From Streptomyces sp. WMMC500 (GTDB taxonomy: Bacteria; Actinomycetota; Actinomycetes; Streptomycetales; Streptomycetaceae): a DNA stretch of 64,000 nt. Location: assembly GCF_027497195.1 (NCBI RefSeq), contig NZ_CP114905.1:1364001-1428000 (forward strand). Direction: 5' to 3'. How positions within the stretch are numbered: the first letter of the stretch is position 1; each line of letters begins with the position of its first letter. The notes under the pieces were generated by a model that did not search any database, had not been told where the DNA came from, and saw nothing but the letters and a program-made list of their open reading frames with translations. This document shows, piece by piece, positions 59,208 to 64,000 of this stretch. Both the position numbers and the translations under genes were made by a program.

Positions 59208-59212
59208 GGATA

Positions 59213-59221
59213 CCCCCTCTC
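59213..59221 (-). promoter_or_regulatory. Ribosome binding site of the giant gene
   Basis: GAGAGGGGG on the minus strand ends 5 bases before the ATG at 59207. It fixes the start against the longer in-frame extension to 59387. Confidence 0.85.
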
Positions 59222-59272
59222 CGGGTCGTCGTGATTGATTCGGGCTCGCACATTGCTCCACGTGCCTGCCCG

Positions 59273-59290
59273 CTCCGGGGTTCACCGGAG
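59273..59290. promoter_or_regulatory. Inverted repeat in the giant-gene/T7SS divergent promoter region
   Basis: CTCCGG and CCGGAG form a perfect 6-bp inverted repeat with a 6-base spacer in the 198-bp gap between the two divergent operons. Both promoters must lie in this gap, so it could be a shared operator. No convincing -10/-35 pair was placed. Confidence 0.3.
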
Positions 59291-59405
59291 ATCGTCGTTC
59301 CCGTTCCGCACGCGGTCCGTGAACCTTTTCGACCGGCCGTGCGTGGAGCGATGTGACAGGCGGTCCCGGGCCGGGCCGCAACCTCACGCCTCATCGGAGG
59401 CCACC

Positions 59406-60431
59406 ATGGCCGGTCAGCCAGATTTCGCCCTGGACTACGACAAGCTGCACGCCATGCAGAAGGGGATGCACGAGCTCATCGAACGTGCCGGCGGCGAGGC
59501 CGATACCGCGTACGACACCATGAGCACCCTGTCTACCGACGAGCACGTTTCGATCTTCGGCAACGTGGATCTCGCCATCGTCTTCGGGGTCTTCTACCGC
59601 GACTCAAGGGCGCGCTTCGCGGAGGGCGAGGAAAAGCTGACCATGTTCGGCGACATGTTCGGGGGCCTCGCCGACGCGCTCTTCCAGCAGGACGGCATGC
59701 TCGCCGCGAGCGCCGCGAGCTCGGTCGCCAACGCGAAGGCGGACGACTGGCAGGCGCAGAAGGAAGCGCACGATGACTGGGTGCAGGACAAGACCGCCTG
59801 GAACGACTATCTGGACAGCATCGGCGCCGGCGACTACTTCCGCGAGCACCCGGACGCCGACATCTACGAGGTCTGCCAGGGAGAGGACCGACCCGAGTGG
59901 TGCAAAGACTGGGAGAACGACGAGAACCCCCCGCAGCCGCCCGGTCCTGAGCCCGATGAACCGCCGGCGGAGCCGCCGAGTGAGGTGCGTTACACCGGTC
60001 CCGACGGCAGCTCGGTCAAGATCGAGCTGTCGTACGACGACCACGACAACGTCATCAAGGAGGAGACGACGGTCACCTCCGCGGGTGGGGAGGTCGTCAC
60101 CTTGAGCACCGCATACGACGGACCGCCGGAGCTCCACGAGACACCCGACGGGCGCTCCTACGACAGCCGTGACTACACCGTCGTCTCCGAGAGCCCGGAC
60201 GGCATCAGAACGGTGGACCACTTCGCGATCAACGACGACGGATCCGGCACCCGCACGACCACCGAGTCGTACGTCGAGGACGGCGAGCGCATCACCGACA
60301 AGGAGACGTATTTCCGCGAAGGACCGTTCGACAAGTGGCACAGCGACCACGGTGGCGGGGAGTCCGGCGAGGATGAGGACGATGGGGGCGCCGAGATTCC
60401 CGAGTCTCCGTGGACGACCAACAAAATATGA
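59406..60431 (+). CDS. Type VII secretion-associated protein with helical N-terminus and beta-rich C-terminus
   Basis: This 341-residue protein has a helical WXG100/LXG-like N-terminal half (about residues 1-165) and no signal peptide, as expected for a type VII partner or substrate. Two cysteines, C157 and C166 (EVCQGEDRPEWC), end the helical part. A Pro/Glu-rich linker (about 178-200) and a strand-rich C-terminal domain (about 200-320) follow, with TGPDGSSVKIELSYDD and YTVVSESPDG segments; the tail is acidic and Gly-rich. The ATG at 59406 has GGAGG 5 bases upstream; the in-frame extension to 59235 covers the promoter region and looks non-coding. It is the first gene of a three-gene operon divergent from the giant gene. 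I do not recognise an enzymatic domain; cargo adaptor or effector are both possible. Confidence 0.85.
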   Translation: MAGQPDFALDYDKLHAMQKGMHELIERAGGEADTAYDTMSTLSTDEHVSIFGNVDLAIVFGVFYRDSRARFAEGEEKLTMFGDMFGGLADALFQQDGMLAASAASSVANAKADDWQAQKEAHDDWVQDKTAWNDYLDSIGAGDYFREHPDADIYEVCQGEDRPEWCKDWENDENPPQPPGPEPDEPPAEPPSEVRYTGPDGSSVKIELSYDDHDNVIKEETTVTSAGGEVVTLSTAYDGPPELHETPDGRSYDSRDYTVVSESPDGIRTVDHFAINDDGSGTRTTTESYVEDGERITDKETYFREGPFDKWHSDHGGGESGEDEDDGGAEIPESPWTTNKI

Positions 60432-60497
60432 TCGGGTAAGAAAAACAACGAGACCCGATGCCGACCCAGCTCATGTCATGAGAGGAAGCACTGCACC

Positions 60498-60803
60498 ATG
60501 GCCAACGTCTCCATCACTTACCAGGACGTCGAAGATTGTGCTGCCGAGATGCGCAGCGTCAACCAGAACACGCTCATTCCCGCCAAGGACGCGGCCAAGG
60601 CCGCGATCGACGACGGCATCGGCACCGACCTGATCATGCCGAAGACGGGCGCTGCCATCGAGGACATGTACAACCGCGTCCATCACAGCCTGACCCTGCT
60701 GTGCGACCAGGTCGAGTCGTTCGCCCATCAATTCGTTCAGATCAAGAACGGCATGATGGAGTTCGACCAGAAGTACGCCGAGAACATTCGCCAGCCGGCC
60801 TAG
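60498..60803 (+). CDS. WXG100-like (ESAT-6/CFP-10 family) small protein
   Basis: This 101-residue all-helical protein has the length and helix-turn-helix hairpin pattern of the WXG100 family (two amphipathic helices, about residues 8-42 and 52-95). The central W-x-G is replaced by IMPKTG, so the family's hallmark tryptophan is missing. An AGAGGA site lies 11 bases before the ATG. The gene follows the 341-residue protein by 66 bases and precedes another helical protein by 33 bases, the usual paired layout of ESX partners. It probably dimerises with the next gene product and travels through the EccC-driven secretion system; this is inferred from size, fold pattern and position. Confidence 0.85.
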   Translation: MANVSITYQDVEDCAAEMRSVNQNTLIPAKDAAKAAIDDGIGTDLIMPKTGAAIEDMYNRVHHSLTLLCDQVESFAHQFVQIKNGMMEFDQKYAENIRQPA

Positions 60804-60836
60804 TGACCAGCTCGAAACGAGAATGAGGGAGGGCAG

Positions 60837-61316
60837 ATGCCCGATATATCTGCCGATTACCAGGGTATCGCCGATACCAGCCACAAGATGAGCCAGCAGT
60901 GCGACATCATCGTGCCCGCGATCTACGGTCTCATCGGCAAGGTCAGTAATTTGCTCGACAACGGGCTGTATCTGGAGCAGGCGAGCCCCGCGCTGAACAC
61001 CGCCTACACGGAGTTCAGCAAGTCCCTCCAGCAGGCGGCGTCCGCGATCCAGGTCTACGCCAACCTGCTCACCCAGATCAGCGATGCGTTCAAGACCCAG
61101 GACGCCGATATGTTCGCGGCGACCCTTTCGAGCATCGACGGCAAGGGCGGCTTCGAGACGAGCGCTGAGGAGGTGCACTCCGACAAGCCCGGCGTGCCGG
61201 ACTGGAATCCGCCTCCCGGTGCCGGGGACACCGGAAGCTGGAGCGACGACCACACGGTGTACACCCCGGGTATCTCCCAGTCGAACAACGGCGGACCACA
61301 GGCCGTGCAACCCTGA
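60837..61316 (+). CDS. WXG100-like protein with disordered C-terminal extension
   Basis: This protein is 159 residues long. The first 105 or so form a helical hairpin like WXG100 proteins (ADYQGIADTSHKMSQQCDII, then ALNTAYTEFSKSLQQAASAI); LYLEQASPAL occupies the turn where W-x-G would be. The last 50 residues are Pro/Gly/Asp-rich and probably unstructured (NPPPGAGDTGSWSDD). It has GGGAGGG just before the ATG. With the 101-residue protein upstream it resembles an EsxA/EsxB-type pair, and the tail could carry an export or effector signal. It is the last gene before a strong hairpin terminator. Assignment rests on fold pattern and context. Confidence 0.83.
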   Translation: MPDISADYQGIADTSHKMSQQCDIIVPAIYGLIGKVSNLLDNGLYLEQASPALNTAYTEFSKSLQQAASAIQVYANLLTQISDAFKTQDADMFAATLSSIDGKGGFETSAEEVHSDKPGVPDWNPPPGAGDTGSWSDDHTVYTPGISQSNNGGPQAVQP

Positions 61317-61326
61317 CCCCCCATTC

Positions 61327-61362
61327 GTGCCCGGGTGCCCAGGACGGCGGGCACCCGGGCAC
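61327..61362. terminator. Bidirectional hairpin terminator
   Basis: A perfect 14-bp GC-rich inverted repeat (GTGCCCGGGTGCCC and its complement) with an 8-base loop lies in the 103-bp gap between the convergent WXG100-like gene and the EccC gene. There is no long T-run, as is common for actinomycete terminators. Confidence 0.85.
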
Positions 61363-61419
61363 TCCTGTGCGCGGCTCCGGGTCACGGCCGCCGGGATATC
61401 CCCGGTTTCTCGATTCCGC

Positions 61420-64000
61420 TCACTCCTGGAACACGGTGTGCGGAACCTGCACCCCCACGGGGCGGCCGGCCTGGTCTGCGATCCACGCGCGCCCTGGCGC
61501 AGCCGCCGGGAGGAGGTGCTCGGGCGTCAGCCGGGCGCCGATCAGGTCTCCTTCACCCACGTGCTTCGGCCCCAGCAGGAGACCGCGCCGACCGCGCCGG
61601 GCCAGGCCGACCCAGCCGAGCGTGGTGCTCAGACCTTCGGCCGTACCGGCCGCCAGCAGCCCGAGACCGCGCTCCCGCCCGGCCGAGGCGACCGAGCGCA
61701 GCACCTGGTCCGCGCGCCCTGCCGTCATCAACTCGGCGTCGTCGACGACGAGAACCGTGGGACGCCCCTGCGCCGCCTCCAGCGCCTCGTTCACCGCCTC
61801 GGGCGGCGGATCCGGATGGTCGATGAGCCGGGCCAGGCCATGCTGGGTGAGCGCACGCAGCGGTGATTCCCTGGGGGTGAGCACGACCAGGGCGGTGCCT
61901 GCCATTGCCAGGGACAGGCACATCGCTGCCAGCGCGGTGGACCTGCCGCTGTGCGGAGGCCCGGCGACGATGTACGCGCCGCCCTTGGCGAAGTCGTGGC
62001 CCACCGCCCGTGCGTCGTCCCCGCCGATGCCGAGCAGTGCCCAGAGCGGGCGGCGGTTCTCCTCGGGGATCAGCTCCGCGGCCTCGTTGAAGCCGATCAT
62101 CGCGGGCAGTTCGTCGACCCGGAACGGCCGTCGCTCCTGCGCCACGCCGGTGTCGCGTGCCGTGGCCTGCCGGCCGATGGCAAGCAGTGCGTCGGCCTGG
62201 TCGTCGCCTTTGGCCGCGGCGTTCAGTGGCAGGGTGAGGATCTGCCCCTCCGCGCCGCCCGGCCCGTGCCAGCCCCGGCCCGGCGGCACGTGCTGCGGCA
62301 CCGCCTTGCGGTTGACGCCTATGAGGCCGAAGTCCATGCGGTCGGTCTGGCGCAGCAAGATCCGCCGGTCGTTGTGCTGTCCCGCCTGGCCGCCGAGGAG
62401 CCTGCGTTCGGAGGTGGCGATGACATGGATGCCGGCCGCGGCGCCCTCGCGTAGCAGGCGCATCAGCTCGTCCATCAGCCGGCCGCCGTCGAGCTTGTCC
62501 AGCGTCTCGTTGAGCGCGTCCCAGCCGTCGAGGAGCACCAGCAGGTGGGCGGGGCGCTCCGCGGCGGGCAGCTTGGCCCGCAGTTCCGTCAGGGAGCTGA
62601 CGTTGTGCGTGGCGAGCATGCTCTGGCGCTCGGTGAGTTCGCTGAGCAGCCGCCGTACCAGGCGGCCGATTCGTTCGGTGTCGTGACGCGAGACGACCGC
62701 GCCGCAGTGGGGCAGCGACTCCAGCGGGGTGAGGCCGCCGCCGGCCGCGTCGATGCCGTAGATGTGGAGTTGGTCGGCGGCCAGGTGCAGGGCGGCGGAG
62801 CCGGCGATGGTCCGCAGCGTCTGCGTGCGGCCGGACCGGGGCGCGCCGATCACGTAGAGGTGGCCGAAGGTGGCGAAGTCGATGCTCCCCGGCGCGCGTT
62901 GCTGCTCATGCGGCAGGTCGAAGAGGACGTACGGCACGGGCGGCAGCCGCAGGACCCCGGGCGGGGGGCTCACGGAGGGCTCGCGCAGGGCGATCTCCTC
63001 TTCGAGCGGCGGGAGCCAGGGGGGCGGCAGCGGCTCGAAGCCGGGGAGCGCCGCTGTGGCCGCGCGGATGGCCTCGACCAGGACGGACAGGTCCGTCGGC
63101 GGGTCCTCTGCGGCCTCCTTCTGCGCGGCCGGTTCCGGCCCGGCGGTCACGGTCTCCTCGGGGTCGCCGCCGGCGACGGGGGGCAGCAGAACGGGCCGGC
63201 CGAGCGTCGACCAGGTCAGCTCGGCGCCGCGCACTGTCCGGGAGGCCGGGACCGCCGCCTCCGTGGTGTCCTCGGACGCGCGTTCCGCACCGACGAAGGC
63301 GGTCTGGAACGGGACCGGCGCGCCGTCGTCGCGGCGGACCAGCGCACGGCCGGGGGTTGCGGGCGAGATGCCGGCGGCGTTGTTGGAGCCGAGGATGTCC
63401 TGGCTCTCGGTGCGGTCGGTGACGCGCAGGGCGATGCGCAGGTTGGTGTTGGCGCGGATGTCGTTGCTGACGGCGCCTGCGGGGCGCTGGGTGGCCAGCA
63501 GCAGGTGCAGGCCGAGCGAACGGCCGCGCTGGGCCAGGCTGATCAGTCCCGGCACGAACTCCACCAGCTCACGCACCAGGGTGGCGAATTCGTCGATGAT
63601 CACCAGCATGCGGGGCAGCGGCGGCAGTTCCGGCTCCCGGGCCCGCTTGGCGCGGTACTCCAGGTGGTCCTTGACGCCGACGTCGGCGAGCACCTGTTCG
63701 CGGCGGCGCAGTTCGGCGTCGAGGGAGGCCAGGGCGCGCTGCGTCAGGTGCCCGTCCAGGTCGGTGATCATGCCCAGGGTGTGCGGGAGCTTGGCGCACT
63801 CGCGGAACGCGGCGCCGCCCTTGTAGTCGATGAGCACGAAGATGAGTTCGTCGGGCCGGTTGACGGCGGCCAGTGAGGCGATCATCGTCTGGAGCAGCTC
63901 CGACTTGCCGGCGCCGGTGGTGCCGCCGATCAGGCCGTGCGGGCCGTCGGCCGCCAGGTCCAGGTGGGCCGTTCCCTCGAAGCCTGCGCCGACCACGAAG
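61420..64000 (-). CDS. eccC: Type VII secretion ATPase EccC, FtsK/SpoIIIE family (C-terminal part)
   Basis: About 860 residues are visible; the 5' end lies beyond the right edge. Three FtsK/SpoIIIE-type ATPase domains follow one another. The first is complete and canonical, with Walker A GGTTGAGKSE (about 63900), LIDYKGG, Walker B MLVIIDEFATL and LLLATQRPAGAVSNDIRAN. The second (GAPRSGRTQTL) and third (GPPHSGRSTAL) have Arg in place of the Walker Lys and are probably regulatory or substrate-binding, as described for EccC proteins, whose last domain binds the WXG100 partner's tail. It is the motor of the secretion system and is convergent with the WXG100-like genes across a terminator. The membrane-anchoring N-terminus is not seen, so whether it is a fused EccCab or EccCb alone cannot be told. 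Confidence 0.92.
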   Translation of the reverse strand, partial: FVVGAGFEGTAHLDLAADGPHGLIGGTTGAGKSELLQTMIASLAAVNRPDELIFVLIDYKGGAAFRECAKLPHTLGMITDLDGHLTQRALASLDAELRRREQVLADVGVKDHLEYRAKRAREPELPPLPRMLVIIDEFATLVRELVEFVPGLISLAQRGRSLGLHLLLATQRPAGAVSNDIRANTNLRIALRVTDRTESQDILGSNNAAGISPATPGRALVRRDDGAPVPFQTAFVGAERASEDTTEAAVPASRTVRGAELTWSTLGRPVLLPPVAGGDPEETVTAGPEPAAQKEAAEDPPTDLSVLVEAIRAATAALPGFEPLPPPWLPPLEEEIALREPSVSPPPGVLRLPPVPYVLFDLPHEQQRAPGSIDFATFGHLYVIGAPRSGRTQTLRTIAGSAALHLAADQLHIYGIDAAGGGLTPLESLPHCGAVVSRHDTERIGRLVRRLLSELTERQSMLATHNVSSLTELRAKLPAAERPAHLLVLLDGWDALNETLDKLDGGRLMDELMRLLREGAAAGIHVIATSERRLLGGQAGQHNDRRILLRQTDRMDFGLIGVNRKAVPQHVPPGRGWHGPGGAEGQILTLPLNAAAKGDDQADALLAIGRQATARDTGVAQERRPFRVDELPAMIGFNEAAELIPEENRRPLWALLGIGGDDARAVGHDFAKGGAYIVAGPPHSGRSTALAAMCLSLAMAGTALVVLTPRESPLRALTQHGLARLIDHPDPPPEAVNEALEAAQGRPTVLVVDDAELMTAGRADQVLRSVASAGRERGLGLLAAGTAEGLSTTLGWVGLARRGRRGLLLGPKHVGEGDLIGARLTPEHLLPAAAPGRAWIADQAGRPVGVQVPHTVFQE

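Noticed and set aside
11712..59207. Giant gene as a PKS or NRPS megasynthase
   Set aside because: Very long actinomycete genes are usually megasynthases, but none of the ketosynthase, acyltransferase, adenylation, condensation or carrier-protein motifs are present.
11712..59207. Giant gene as an assembly artefact of collapsed or joined repeats
   Set aside because: Each repeat copy sits in unique, diverged flanks, the frame is kept throughout, and start and stop fit the neighbours. Read-level confirmation would still settle the identical 579-bp copies.
59208..59387. Upstream extension of the giant gene to an ATG at 59387
   Set aside because: The extra 60 residues are Arg/Pro-rich and cover the divergent promoter. 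The ATG at 59207 has a strong Shine-Dalgarno site and starts exactly at the conserved type VII domain.
59235..59405. Upstream extension of the 341-residue T7SS protein
   Set aside because: Non-coding-looking sequence across the promoter region; the ATG at 59406 has GGAGG at ideal spacing.

Overview
The window is very GC-rich, almost fully coding DNA with GC-biased third codon positions, GTG/TTG starts and purine-rich Shine-Dalgarno sites. Together with LacI regulators, Dpp/Opp-type transporters, type VII (ESX/WXG100) secretion genes and DUF6745-type proteins, this points to an actinomycete, most likely Streptomyces or a close relative. I saw no rRNA, tRNA, CRISPR array or insertion sequence.

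Left end (1-8415), an ordinary metabolic and regulatory stretch. It holds the tail of a DppC/OppC-like permease, a fused two-NBD ABC ATPase (DppD-DppF type), and, on the other strand, an SDR dehydrogenase followed by an FAD-linked BBE-family oxidoreductase. Two overlapping LacI-family regulator genes diverge from the SDR, with inverted repeats in the divergent promoter region. A DUF6745-like/DUF6924-like fusion protein of unknown role closes this part.

Centre (8429-59207), one minus-strand operon whose genes are joined by ATGA overlaps. The first gene is a single uninterrupted reading frame of 47,496 bp encoding about 15,831 residues (roughly 1.6-1.7 MDa). It begins with the N-terminal domain typical of actinobacterial type VII secretion substrates (W-x-P-L-like motif followed by DFDPTPGDP). 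Hydrophobic segments, a Pro/Ala-rich linker, about 40 kb of degenerate beta-rich repeats in about eight super-modules, an aromatic-rich region, a 14-residue tandem repeat and a hydrophobic C-terminus follow. Several module pieces are nearly identical in DNA and have a base composition unlike the rest of the gene. Directly coupled to it are a right-handed beta-helix/EccA-like AAA+ ATPase fusion and a single-pass membrane protein with an extracellular ricin-type lectin domain.

Right end (59208-64000). A divergent plus-strand operon encodes three small type VII-type helical proteins (341, 101 and 159 aa). It ends at a strong bidirectional hairpin terminator and faces the C-terminal 860 residues of an EccC-type FtsK/SpoIIIE secretion ATPase, which runs off the window.

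Interpretation (inference): the window contains a type VII secretion locus built around a titin-sized putative secreted or surface protein. The EccC ATPase would drive export, the WXG100-like proteins would be partners, the beta-helix/AAA+ protein would be an EccA-like handling factor, and the lectin would be a wall- or glycan-binding membrane partner. I recognise no toxin domain or immunity gene, so a structural, adhesive or pore-type role is as likely as a toxin role.
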